A stretch of DNA of 64,000 nt, from assembly GCA_963770485.1 (NCBI GenBank), contig CAVYPX010000016.1:496001-560000 (forward strand). The letters run 5' to 3'. The notes beneath the pieces were generated by a model. That model did not search any database and was not told the DNA's origin. It saw only the letters and a list, made by a program, of their open reading frames with translations. Of the stretch, positions 46,503-54,504 are shown piece by piece. Source of the DNA: CAVVEC01 sp963770485 (GTDB taxonomy: Bacteria > Acidobacteriota > Terriglobia > Terriglobales > Acidobacteriaceae). The translations under genes were made by a program, and so were the position numbers. Positions within the stretch are counted from its first letter, which is position 1. Every line of letters begins with the position of its first letter.

Positions 46503-47708
46503 CTACCGGTCAATCTCTCCCAGCACGATATCAATGCTCCCAATGGCTGCGACCACATCGGCAATCAGTTTGCCTTCACACATTTTCGGTAACAATTGCA
46601 GATTCGCCAGGCAAGCCGCCCGCATATGCACGCGATATGGCTTGGCAGTTCCGTCGCTGACCACGTAATAGCCCATTTCGCCGCGCGGCGATTCGACCGC
46701 CTGGTAAACCTCCCCCGCCGGAACCGCAAAGCCCTCAGTGATGATTTTAAAGTGATAGATCAGGGCTTCCATCTGGGTTTTCATTTTTTCGCGGTCGGGC
46801 AGCACCACTTTGGGCGCATCAGCCTTGATCGGACCTTGGGGCATGCCATCCAGCGCCTGTTGGACGATGGCGATCGATTCGCGCATCTCCTGAACCCGGC
46901 ACATGTAACGCGCGAACACGTCGCCATCCTGCGACACCGGCACTTTGAACTTGAAGTTTTCGTAGCCTGAATAGGGCATGTCACGGCGCAGGTCGAAGTC
47001 AACGCCGCTGCCGCGCAGAGTAGGTCCGCTCGCCCCTAGCGCAATGGCATCTTCCGCGGTAATCCGCGCCACACCCTTGGTCCGCATCGTCCAAATCGGA
47101 TTCCCGGTCAGGAGGTTTTCGTACTCATCCACCTTGGCAGGGAAGCGGTTAGCAAAGTCCCGTACGCGGTCAAAAAATCCGAGGGGAGGTTCCAGCGCAA
47201 GTCCGCCTACTCGGAAGTAAGACGTCATCATGCGCTGGCCGCTGACGGCCTCGAACAGTCGCAAGACATCCTCGCGCTCGCGGAAGCAATAAAGAAAGAC
47301 GGTCAGCGCGCCGATGTCCATGGCGTGCGAGCCCAGCCACACCAGGTGCGAATTGATGCGGGTCAGTTCATTAAGCATGACCCGCATCCACTGCGCTTTG
47401 GGCGGGATCTCCAACCCCAGCAGCTTCTCCACTGCTAACACGTAGCAGAGGTTGTTGGTCATGGGGCAGAGATAGTCGATGCGATCGGTCAGCGGCACCA
47501 CCTGCTGATAAAACTTGGCTTCGCAGGTTTTCTCGATCCCGGTGTGCAGATAGCCAATATCTGGCATGATCCGCACTATGTTTTCGCCGTCGATTTCCAG
47601 AATCAAACGCAGCACTCCATGGGTCGAGGGGTGCTGCGGCCCCATGTTCAGGATCATGGTCCGGTCCTGACCGGGTTCGAGCACAGGCGTGGGCGTCATG
47701 TGGGCCAT
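46503..47708 (-). CDS. nuoD: NADH-quinone oxidoreductase subunit D
   Basis: 401 residues. Quinone-site and N2-neighbouring motifs: MGPQHPSTHGVLRL, GYLHTGIEKTCE, LTDRIDYLCPM, and RGEMGYYVVSDG near the C-terminus ending VLGEIDR. It starts 3 bp after the nuoC stop. Its partner NuoB, which carries cluster N2, is not encoded in the operon. Confidence 0.97.
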   Translation of the reverse strand: MAHMTPTPVLEPGQDRTMILNMGPQHPSTHGVLRLILEIDGENIVRIMPDIGYLHTGIEKTCEAKFYQQVVPLTDRIDYLCPMTNNLCYVLAVEKLLGLEIPPKAQWMRVMLNELTRINSHLVWLGSHAMDIGALTVFLYCFREREDVLRLFEAVSGQRMMTSYFRVGGLALEPPLGFFDRVRDFANRFPAKVDEYENLLTGNPIWTMRTKGVARITAEDAIALGASGPTLRGSGVDFDLRRDMPYSGYENFKFKVPVSQDGDVFARYMCRVQEMRESIAIVQQALDGMPQGPIKADAPKVVLPDREKMKTQMEALIYHFKIITEGFAVPAGEVYQAVESPRGEMGYYVVSDGTAKPYRVHMRAACLANLQLLPKMCEGKLIADVVAAIGSIDIVLGEIDR

Positions 47709-47711
47709 AGC

Positions 47712-48209
47712 TTAGCGGTAGCCCTCCACCGGATAGTCCTTGCGAAGCGGATGGCCTTCCCAGTCCTCTGGCATTTGAATGCGCCGTAAGTAGGGATGCC
47801 CTGTGAACCGGATGCCGAACAGATCGAAGACCTCGCGCTCGAAGAAGTTGGCAGCGGGCCAAACCGAGGTCACAGACTCCAGTGCAGCACTATCGCCCTC
47901 CAGCCGCACCTTCAAGCGCACGCGTTCCTTTTTGCGGATCGAGAGCACGTGATAGACAACTTCGAACCGGGGCTCGGATGGATACCAGTCCACGCAGGTC
48001 ACATCCGCAAGATAGTTGAACGGGCAATCCACATCATCCCGGAGCAGAGTGCAAGCTTCGCGGATGGACGATCGCTCGATGTAGATGCTCATCTCATCGC
48101 GATCAAACTTCGCTCCCGCGACCGCCGCCGAGTTCCATCCGAGCAACCGCGCGATTGCGGGATGCCCCTTCAGTTGCTCCAGGCTGGTAATGGCAGGGAC
48201 GAGCGACAT
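47712..48209 (-). CDS. nuoC: NADH-quinone oxidoreductase subunit C
   Basis: 165 residues from ATG 48209, which shares a base with the nuoA stop (TAATG); the upstream in-frame codons lie within nuoA. Conserved EREVFDLFGIRFTGHPYLRRI and MPEDWEGHPLRKDYPVEG. Direct coupling to nuoA leaves no room for nuoB, which normally sits between them. Confidence 0.96.
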   Translation of the reverse strand: MSLVPAITSLEQLKGHPAIARLLGWNSAAVAGAKFDRDEMSIYIERSSIREACTLLRDDVDCPFNYLADVTCVDWYPSEPRFEVVYHVLSIRKKERVRLKVRLEGDSAALESVTSVWPAANFFEREVFDLFGIRFTGHPYLRRIQMPEDWEGHPLRKDYPVEGYR

Positions 48210-48604
48210 TAAACCTCGCCTCTTCTGGCCGATGGAGCACCCCAATCCAGCACTCCCTTTTTCCAGATGTAGCAGAAGCCAACCAGAACGATGCCGATGT
48301 ACACTAGCATCTCCCAGAAGCCAAACATCTTAAGCTGGCGCAGGATAACCGCCCATGGATACAGAAACACCGCTTCCACATCGAACAGGATGAACAGCAT
48401 GGCGACCAGGTAGAACTTTACAGAGAAGCGCTGGCGGGCGTCCCCTACCGGGGTCATTCCGCATTCATAGGGAGAGAGCTTGGCTCGGGTCGGGCGGCGA
48501 TAGCCGATCAGCCAGGAAAGCAGGACGATGGCAGTAGCCAATGCACCTGCTACGATGAAATGAATCAATAACGGCAGGTAACGGACGAAGTAATTGTCGG
48601 GCAT
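48209..48604 (-). CDS. nuoA: NADH-quinone oxidoreductase subunit A
   Basis: 131 residues with three membrane segments; conserved KLSPYECGMTPVGDARQRFSVKFYLVAMLFILFDVEAVFLYPWA. First gene of the complex I operon. No Shine-Dalgarno sequence is visible (CCTCTCCT precedes the ATG), and the predicted leader is very short. Confidence 0.96.
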   Translation of the reverse strand: MPDNYFVRYLPLLIHFIVAGALATAIVLLSWLIGYRRPTRAKLSPYECGMTPVGDARQRFSVKFYLVAMLFILFDVEAVFLYPWAVILRQLKMFGFWEMLVYIGIVLVGFCYIWKKGVLDWGAPSARRGEV

Positions 48605-48617
48605 AGGAGAGGTATAT

Positions 48618-48662
48618 ATAATTCGCAGCCAAGCGCGCTAAGTAAACACTCTAGGTTAGAGT
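48618..48662 (-). promoter_or_regulatory. Candidate nuo operon promoter with upstream palindrome
   Basis: On minus, TTTACT (48641-48646) and AATTAT (48618-48623) are 17 bp apart. Immediately upstream is ACTCTA-GGT-TAGAGT (48648-48662), a perfect 6-bp inverted repeat at the usual place for an activator or redox/energy regulator. Confidence 0.4.
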
Positions 48663-48887
48663 TCGCAGGTGGGAGTGTCAAGCTAGGGGATGGGTCCAAA
48701 CTGAGGCACTACCCGAGGCACTACTGATGGGTCGGTGGTGGCGCAGTTTGATTTGCCGTCCCCAGCAAGCGTTCTTTACGCAGCGGGGGATCTGGGCGAG
48801 CCGCGCGGAAGCGTCGCGTTTTTTGCGACGCAATAATCGCGCGCTTGGCTCGCTTCCCTGTTAAATCTGCCAGTGGAAGTGGGATCC
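48663..48887. other. Intergenic region with hairpin
   Basis: No gene. A perfect 7-bp hairpin GCGTCGC/GCGACGC with a T-rich loop (48811-48831) and a direct repeat GAGGCACTAC (two copies near 48702) are visible. The promoter of the following plus-strand gene is expected here. Confidence 0.45.
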
Positions 48888-49478
48888 ATGATTTTCGGCT
48901 TCAATACCGATGTGAAGCACGAGGGCACGATCTATCACGTGCAGAGCGAGGCGCGGGAGAACGAGATGCTGCTGCAAACCCAGGTCTTTGTCCGCGGGCG
49001 CTGCATCGGCAAGCGCGCCACGCCATACGCGGACAAAGCCACCGAAGCCGTTTTCACTGATCAGCAGAAAGAGCAGGTTTTGCGGGACCAGCATCGCCTG
49101 GTGCTGGACTCGATTCGCGACGGCCGTTTGGGTGCCGTTCTGGACAAGCGAGACACGCCGGAATCACTTGCCGCCATCAAAGAACTGGATGTGCATTGGC
49201 TGAATGCTGGTTCGGTCCACTCGAATCGCCAATTGATGCTGCGTTTGCGCGTCACCGACGGGGGCGCGGGAGCCGAGGGAGCTCGCCTTACCGTTCGCTT
49301 TGCTCGCCCAGATGCCGCTCCATTCTACACTCAAGTGATCACCGGCTCGGACGGCGGCGCCGAGATGAAGATCGATGTGGACGAATCGGCTCTGCCGGAT
49401 TCCGCCATTCTGGTGCAGGCCAACTATTCCGGCCGCACCGCCACCCGTAAGTTCCAGTTACGCAAAGTGGAAGCTTGA
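48888..49478 (+). CDS. Conserved protein of unknown function
   Basis: 196 residues from ATG 48888 with GGAAGTGGG upstream. No signal peptide. The N-terminal half (MIFGFNTDVKHEGTIYHVQSE) is beta-rich, the middle is helical, and the C-terminal ~80 residues look like an immunoglobulin- or carboxypeptidase-regulatory-like beta domain. I know the opening pattern 'GFNTDV.H....YHVQ' only as an uncharacterised family. Monocistronic and divergent from nuo. Confidence 0.75.
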   Translation: MIFGFNTDVKHEGTIYHVQSEARENEMLLQTQVFVRGRCIGKRATPYADKATEAVFTDQQKEQVLRDQHRLVLDSIRDGRLGAVLDKRDTPESLAAIKELDVHWLNAGSVHSNRQLMLRLRVTDGGAGAEGARLTVRFARPDAAPFYTQVITGSDGGAEMKIDVDESALPDSAILVQANYSGRTATRKFQLRKVEA

Positions 49479-49774
49479 CTGGCAAGGACCAGGCGGCGGC
49501 GCCCCCGTGGCTGTCCGATAAAATAGCTTCGTCATCCTGAGCGCAGCGGCTGCTTCGCAAAGCGAAGCAGATGCGGAGTCGAAGGACCCCTATTCGGGCG
49601 GGGCAAGATGAATGCAGAAAGGCGTTTTCACGAGGCTGACAAGGAAAAATTCCCTGCGGGCATTTGCCAAGCTTCAGAGCCACGGGGTCCTTCGACGGAG
49701 CCGTCGTTCGCGAAGCGAACCACGACTTCGCTCTGGATGACACTGTTGGGGCCGACCGCGAAAACCCTCTTCCC
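49479..49774. repeat. Intergenic repeat fragments upstream of thiS
   Basis: Contains GTCATCCTGAGCGCAGCGG with an internal hairpin (GCTTCGCAAAGCGAAGC, 49551-49568) ending TCGAAGGACCCC, and a second copy in the opposite orientation (GGGGTCCTTCGAC..., ~49684-49745). Both belong to the repeat family that is tandem at 51.1-51.6 kb. Confidence 0.7.
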
Positions 49775-49975
49775 ATGAAGCTCCAGATCAACGGCGAGAA
49801 CCGCGACTTCGAGCCTCCGCTAACACTTTCCGGACTTGTCGAGCAATTGGGCATGAAGCAGGACCGCGTAGCTGTCGAACTGAACCGCAACATCGTTCCC
49901 CGCGAGCAGTGGTCCGAAACCAGCCTGTCGGAGGGCGACCGCCTGGAGATCGTCCACTTTGTCGGCGGTGGCTGA
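49775..49975 (+). CDS. thiS: Sulfur carrier protein ThiS
   Basis: 66 residues from ATG 49775: MKLQINGENRDF, VAVELNRNIVPREQW, LSEGDRLEIVHFVGGG. The C-terminal Gly-Gly is the site that is adenylated and thiocarboxylated for thiazole synthesis in thiamine biosynthesis. No other thi gene is adjacent. Confidence 0.93.
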   Translation: MKLQINGENRDFEPPLTLSGLVEQLGMKQDRVAVELNRNIVPREQWSETSLSEGDRLEIVHFVGGG

Positions 49976-50131
49976 GAGTTTCCCCCCATGTTCTTGTCAT
50001 CCCGACCGGAGCGAAGCGGAGTGGAGGGACCTGCTTTTCCACGGGCGCACGACAGCCCCGCCCCCTGGGAACTCCTCTAGTCACCCCTAACCCAAGATAT
50101 CCACAGTTGACACCGGCCCGCCCATGCCTAG

Positions 50132-50171
50132 AATGTTTCAAACATCTCGTTCTCTAATTGTTTGAAACATT
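50132..50171. promoter_or_regulatory. Perfect 13-bp inverted repeat at the MerR gene start
   Basis: AATGTTTCAAACA (50132-50144) and TGTTTGAAACATT (50159-50171) with a 14-bp spacer. It directly abuts or overlaps the start of the MerR-type gene and is probably its autoregulatory operator. Confidence 0.75.
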
Positions 50172-50679
50172 TTTGCGCGCCAGAGTGCATGAGCCATTTA
50201 CATCTCGCGATGTGATCGCCCTGACCGGCATCACGCCCCGCCAGCTGCAATGGTGGGACGAGCGTGGCATCGTGGTTCCGGCCCGGAAAGGGCATCGCAG
50301 GCTGTACTCGATGGAGGACCTCGCGGAAGTGGCCGTGATCTGCGAGTTACGCGGCCGGGGGTTCTCCTTGCAACGGGTGCGCAAGGTAATGCGCTTCCTG
50401 CAGCGGGAGTTCGGCAAGCGCCTGGCGCACACCGTCAGTGGCGCCTCCGAGTACCACCTGCTCACCGACGGCAGCACTCTTTATCTGGAGACTTCGCCCC
50501 GGCAGATCGTGGACATTCTTAAGAACGCCCGCCAGCCCATGCTGACCATTTGCCTCAGCGATACCGTGCGGCAGGTGCGAGCCGTGATCCGCGCGAAGAA
50601 AGGCAGCGCTTCGACCGGAACTCGGGCGGTGACTCGATCTTTGACTCGCTCGGGGCGCAAAGTAAAACAGGCTTCATAA
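50158..50679 (+). CDS. MerR-family transcriptional regulator
   Basis: Up to 173 residues (TTG 50158) or 164 (GTG 50185). The MerR helix-turn-helix is clear: FTSRDVIALTGITPRQLQWWDERGIV, then ARKGHRRLYSMEDLAEVAVI and ELRGRGFSLQRVRKVMRFLQ. The C-terminal ~90 residues are a small effector or dimer domain with a Lys/Arg-rich tail. The TTG start lies inside the inverted repeat, so GTG 50185 would make more sense if that repeat is the operator; neither start has a clear ribosome-binding site. Confidence 0.88.
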   Translation: MFETFLRARVHEPFTSRDVIALTGITPRQLQWWDERGIVVPARKGHRRLYSMEDLAEVAVICELRGRGFSLQRVRKVMRFLQREFGKRLAHTVSGASEYHLLTDGSTLYLETSPRQIVDILKNARQPMLTICLSDTVRQVRAVIRAKKGSASTGTRAVTRSLTRSGRKVKQAS

Positions 50680-50738
50680 GCGGAGAAGTTTAGTTCCTCG
50701 TTGTTTGGCCCCGGCGGTGCGGCTTTGAAGGAGGCGAG

Positions 50739-51002
50739 ATGGTTGGAGAACTGGACCTCTTGAGCGAATGGATCCCGGAGCAGATGCTCCCCGGCACGAT
50801 CTTTGTGTTGGAGAATGCCGGCCGTGTTGGAGAAAAGGACGACCCGTACTGGGCGGTGCTGTCCTGTCCTGAGTGCGGCACCCTCGGCCTGATTACGCGC
50901 AAGCAACTCGCCGGCTTGTTGCCGGTCATCTGCGGCTCCGATCAGTGCGCCGCGCAGTTTTTCATCCACGATAGCGAAGTCGTAATCCGAAAGCCGTTCT
51001 GA
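50739..51002 (+). CDS. Small putative zinc-ribbon protein
   Basis: 87 residues from ATG 50739 with an ideal ribosome-binding site (AAGGAGG). Four Cys: CPECG at ~47 and then ICGSDQCAAQFF at ~70, a pattern compatible with a zinc ribbon. No known function; small proteins of this size are common and conserved in Acidobacteria. Confidence 0.7.
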   Translation: MVGELDLLSEWIPEQMLPGTIFVLENAGRVGEKDDPYWAVLSCPECGTLGLITRKQLAGLLPVICGSDQCAAQFFIHDSEVVIRKPF

Positions 51003-51960
51003 ATCGATGTAGGCGCGGGCGTCCCGCCCGTACGGCCACATGATTCTACGCGCAAGTTTGACAGTGTCATCCTGCTTCGTACTGTCATCGTAGATTGCAC
51101 TAACCACTGTCATCTTGAGCGAAGTGAATGCTCCGCGACGCGGAGCATTCACGAAGCCGAAGGACCCCAACTCCATCCATTCTGTCAGGACCACTTCAGG
51201 GAGTTCTCCCGGTGAACTACGATCGACGTAGGGGCGGGCGTCCTCGCCCGCGTGGATGCCGCCGGGGCCGTAGATTGCACTAACCACTGTCATCCTGAGC
51301 GAAGTGAGTGCTCCGCGACGCGGAGCATTCACGAAGCCGAAGGACCCCAACTCCATCTATTCTGACAGGATCACTTCAGGGAGTTCTCCCGGTGAACTAC
51401 GATCGATGTAGGGGCGGGCGTCCTCGCCCGCGTGGATGCCGCCGGGACCGTAGATTGCGCTAACCACTGTCATCCTGAGCGAAGTGAATGCTCCGCGACG
51501 CGGAGCATTCACGAAGCCGAAGGACCCCAACTCCATCCATTCTGGCAGGACCACTTCAGGGAGTTCTCCCGGTAATCCAGGACTGATGTAGGTGCGGGCG
51601 TGATGCAGATTCCGCTCAAGGCAAGACCGCTCCCACAAAGGCTCGTGGAAGGGCACGGCTTCAGCCGTGCCGATAAGCCTCAACTCCTGACCACACCCGA
51701 GCGGGGTTAGCCCGCGAGGACTGCAGGGGAGAACCGCCGACCTTGAGGGTGGGCATGAGGAGTAAACTACCCGGAAACAAGCTCCGAAGGAGCGGAATAT
51801 TGCAGCCCGGCACGGGGAGTGCCGGGTCCAGGTAGAGCGATCGTTCACGTCCGCACGGGCGCCGAAACAGCCTCTCCCGCTCAAGATTCCAAGGTTATCA
51901 ACGCGCCTTCCTACCGAGCGGGCGAAGCCCGCGAGGCTGGCCGTGTCCGGCGCCGCAGAA
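51003..51960. repeat. Intergenic repeat island
   Basis: Almost 1 kb without a gene, made of hairpin repeats: partial elements at 51003-51089, the 180-bp tandem array, then separate palindromes GGCACGGC/GCCGTGCC (51652-51671) and CCCGGCAC/GTGCCGGG (51806-51826) and the word GCTCCGAAGGAGCGGAATAT (~51781-51800). Long open frames on the minus strand here arise from the 180-bp (60-codon) period and are not genes. Confidence 0.85.
51090..51590. repeat. 180-bp tandem repeat, 2.8 copies
   Basis: Copies begin at 51090, 51270 and 51450, exactly 180 bp apart and ~95% identical. Each holds GTCATC(C/T)TGAGCGAAGTG, a perfect hairpin GTGAATGCTCCG/CGGAGCATTCAC (51124-51152 in copy 1), GAAGCCGAAGGACCCC and GTAGGGGCGGGCGTCCTCGCCCGCG. 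The third copy stops after the GGAGTTCTCCCGG segment. Confidence 0.93.
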
Positions 51961-51970
51961 CGGAAGCTGG

Positions 51971-52327
51971 TTGGAAACCGTGCTCTACAGCTTCTGTTCC
52001 CTTTCAAACTGTACGGATGGACTGCAGCCTGCGCGCGGCGCGCTTGTCATGGATACTGCTGGAAGCCTCTACGGCACAACCGTTTTTGGTGGGAGGTATG
52101 GCAGTTGTAACGGAGAGAGCTGTGGTGTTGCTTTCCAGTTAGACACGACCGGCAAAGAGAGGGTGCTCCATAACTTTACGGGCGGAGCAGACGGAGCAAC
52201 CCCGAACGCAGGATTGACGATCGACTCGGCAGGCAACCTATACGGAGCAGCATCGTCTGGCGGGGATCTGAAGTGCAACGCAGGCAGTGGTCAGGGCTGC
52301 GGGACCGTGTTCAAGATCACTCCCTAG
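51971..52327 (+). pseudogene. Truncated GloVer-repeat protein fragment
   Basis: About 118 residues containing two or three repeats of the type seen in the intact gene at 56118 (TAGSLYGTTVFGG, SAGNLYGAASSGG, GCGTVFKITP). There is no signal peptide and the 5' side passes straight into the repeat island, so the front of the gene is missing. The TTG at 51971 has no ribosome-binding site. Confidence 0.7.
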
Positions 52328-52381
52328 AGGCCGAAGCACCGCGGAGCGTGACCTGGCCACAAGCAATCTAAACAGCACGTC

Positions 52382-53548
52382 TCAAAGACGAGCCTTCACC
52401 CTATCCAGCGCCACCGGCACCTGCTCGACAATCTCAATATCAAATCCTTCGAGCGCCGGCACCTTTCGCGGATGGTTGGTCAGCAGGCGAATTCGCCGCA
52501 GATTCAAGTCGGACAAAATCTGTGCCCCAATGCCGATCTCGCGCTGCGTCTTGCGTTCGCTTTCGGGCAGAGCCGGCAAACGCTTGTCGCGATGAAAAGT
52601 GAGAGCCTTCCTGTCGCCGATGCTCTCCACCGAAAATCCTTTCGACGTTTGATGCAGATAAATCAGTGCACCTTTGCCTTCGCGCGCAATCGCCTGCATT
52701 GCGCCTTCAATCGTGGCGTGGCAGTCGCAGGCCGTCGACCCAAACACATCGCCCATCACGCAGTGCGAGTGCATGCGGACCAGCACCGGCTCGCTCCCGC
52801 TTTCGATATCGCCGCGAACCAGCGCCACATGCGATTCTCCGCCGTGCACCTCGCTCTCATAAGCAATCAGGCGGAACTCCCCGTAACGAGTGCCAATGAT
52901 TGCGTCGCCCACGCGATGCACATAGCGCTCATGCTGCATGCGGTAGCGGATGAGCTCAGCCACGGTCAGCATCTTCAGGCTGTGAGTCTGGCAGAACTCG
53001 ATCAGGTCGGGCACGCGAGCCATGGTCCCGTCATCGCGCATGATTTCGCAGATCACTCCGGCGGGGATCAATCCTGCCAGGCGCGCCAGATCCACCGAAG
53101 CCTCCGTCTGACCGGCGCGCACCAGGACGCCGCCTTTGCGAGCCTGTAGCGGAAACACATGCCCCGGACGCGCTAAATCCGCAGGGCGAGTAGCTGGATC
53201 AATCGCCACTTTGATCGTGCGCGCGCGATCGTAAGCGGAGATGCCGGTCGTGACTCCGTCGCGCGCGTCAATGGCTTCGCAAAAAGCCGTGCCATAGTTC
53301 GAGGTATTCTCGGCGGTCATCGGACCGATGCGGAGATGATCGAGCCGCTCTTCGGTCATGGCCAGGCAGACGAGCCCGCGGCCATACTTGGCCATGAAGT
53401 TGATGGCTTCGGGCGTGACTTTTTCCGCAGCGAGGGTCAGATCGCCTTCATTCTCGCGGTCCTCATCGTCCACCACCACGACCATGCGCCCGGCGCGGAT
53501 TTCGTCAATCGCGGCGGGAACGTTCGTAAACGCCGAATTCGGGGTCAT
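52382..53548 (-). CDS. ribBA: RibBA: DHBP synthase with degenerate GTP cyclohydrolase II domain
   Basis: 388 residues from ATG 53548. The RibB half (1-~205) is intact: VVVVDDEDRENEGDL, CLAMTEERLDHL, GRGLVCL, HVFPLQARKGGVL. It makes 3,4-dihydroxy-2-butanone 4-phosphate for riboflavin. The RibA half keeps the zinc Cys (HSHCVMGDVFGSTACDC) and the late motif GIGAQILSDLNLRRIRLLTNHP, but the catalytic stretch usually reading R-x-E-G-R-G-I-G-L...AY-x-L-Q-x-x-G-x-D-T is replaced by LHQTSKGFSVESIGD and a shorter linker. I expect this half to be inactive in GTP cyclohydrolysis. Confidence 0.92.
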   Translation of the reverse strand: MTPNSAFTNVPAAIDEIRAGRMVVVVDDEDRENEGDLTLAAEKVTPEAINFMAKYGRGLVCLAMTEERLDHLRIGPMTAENTSNYGTAFCEAIDARDGVTTGISAYDRARTIKVAIDPATRPADLARPGHVFPLQARKGGVLVRAGQTEASVDLARLAGLIPAGVICEIMRDDGTMARVPDLIEFCQTHSLKMLTVAELIRYRMQHERYVHRVGDAIIGTRYGEFRLIAYESEVHGGESHVALVRGDIESGSEPVLVRMHSHCVMGDVFGSTACDCHATIEGAMQAIAREGKGALIYLHQTSKGFSVESIGDRKALTFHRDKRLPALPESERKTQREIGIGAQILSDLNLRRIRLLTNHPRKVPALEGFDIEIVEQVPVALDRVKARL

Positions 53549-53630
53549 ACACTGGCGATTGTAGCAGAGGGTCTTGGCGGGATTTGTCCCCGGATTGTCA
53601 ACTGATGCGCGCTCTAGAGGAGTGAACCCC

Positions 53631-53659
53631 AAAAAGCAAAAGGCCGTCACTCGACGGCC
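53631..53659 (-). terminator. Intrinsic terminator of the small minus-strand gene
   Basis: On minus: GGCCGTC-GAGT-GACGGCC stem followed by TTTTGCTTTTT. It lies 22 bp after the stop of the 75-residue gene and before ribBA. Confidence 0.8.
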
Positions 53660-53680
53660 TCGCTCCAGATCAACTCTCTC

Positions 53681-53908
53681 TTACAACGTGGATTCGATCT
53701 CGAATCCCCAAGCCTCCAGCAGGGGCTCTGGGATGTACTTCGAATTCTTGTTGCGGCGAGCCCACTCCCGCAACCGCGTCGAGCGGAGATACTGGTCAGG
53801 GGAGAGCTTGTACTCGCGCACTACCTGCTCGAATTCCGTGATGGTCGGGGTAATCGGGCCAATGGGCTCCGGCTTGCCCCAGTTGGGATTTCCTCGTCGT
53901 TTAGCCAT
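53681..53908 (-). CDS. Small conserved hypothetical protein
   Basis: 75 residues: MAKRRGNPNWGKPEPIGP, then EFEQVVREYKLSPDQYLRST, LREWARRNKNSKYIPEPLLEAWG. It is basic and helical in the middle and has its own terminator, which supports a real gene. No known function; it may bind nucleic acid given the charge. Confidence 0.75.
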   Translation of the reverse strand: MAKRRGNPNWGKPEPIGPITPTITEFEQVVREYKLSPDQYLRSTRLREWARRNKNSKYIPEPLLEAWGFEIESTL

Positions 53909-54317
53909 AGGGAATAACGTCCTCGTCCCGCAATAAATTTACCGGTAAAAAGTTAGATTCGTTTCGTCTCGCCAGGGATTCATAGCCAGCCATCGGACCC
54001 TGGCAATAAATGATAAGGTCCAAGCTTCTGGCTGCTTTTAGATAGCTGGAAGTCAGTGATTCTATGGGTGCTTAAGACGAAAGTCAATAGTAAATTTCAT
54101 CTCAAGTTGCAGCTCCTGCACTTAAGTGCATGAAAGAGCGGTATTTACCCTCTGATTGACGGTTCAGTTCGCGCGTACGGGGCTTCCGAGGAGTTTGTAA
54201 AACGGGCAAGTCCCTTTTCCCGGACCGACGCTGCCAGGTTACGACAGTAATCCAGTCTGAACCCCAACTCATTGACCGCTTGGGAGTAGAAACCTACATT
54301 GCCGTAAGGGGGCAATC
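53909..54317. other. AT-richer intergenic region with palindromes
   Basis: No gene seen. It holds a 12-bp palindrome TTTACCGGTAAA (53938-53949) close to the minus-strand gene and a perfect 14-bp palindrome TGCACTTAAGTGCA (54117-54130), both suited to bind a dimeric regulator. The region is clearly richer in A and T than its surroundings. Confidence 0.5.
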
Positions 54318-54479
54318 GTGAAGGACATCTACGAAGTGCTACGCAAGAAACAGGCCGAGCAAGCCCAACTGGGGAAGCAAATCGAAGCTCTGCAGACCGC
54401 CGCTGAACAACTGCGCAACGTGGCGCATTTATTGAGCGAAGAGGAGATCGATAGAGAGGCGTCCGCCATTGGCGGTTGA
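54318..54479 (+). CDS. Small coiled-coil protein (53 aa)
   Basis: A 53-residue frame from GTG 54318 with AAGGGGG five bases upstream: MKDIYEVLRKKQAEQAQL, KQIEALQTAAEQLRNVAHLL, ending ASAIGG. The heptad spacing of Ile/Leu predicts one coiled coil. It lies 25 bp before the receiver-PilZ gene and may be cotranscribed with it. Function unknown. Confidence 0.7.
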   Translation: MKDIYEVLRKKQAEQAQLGKQIEALQTAAEQLRNVAHLLSEEEIDREASAIGG

Positions 54480-54504
54480 GGCTGCCTGACGGAGTTGGGT
54501 TGAG

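Noticed and set aside
51003..51960. Possible CRISPR array because of regular repeats
   Set aside because: Repeats are 180 bp and contiguous, without 25-40-bp repeat/spacer alternation and without cas genes.
50481..52007. Two long minus-strand open frames (291 and 216 codons) with internally repeated peptide segments
   Set aside because: They are produced by the 180-bp tandem repeat, whose length is a multiple of three; no start signal, no homology and they overlap the MerR and zinc-ribbon genes.
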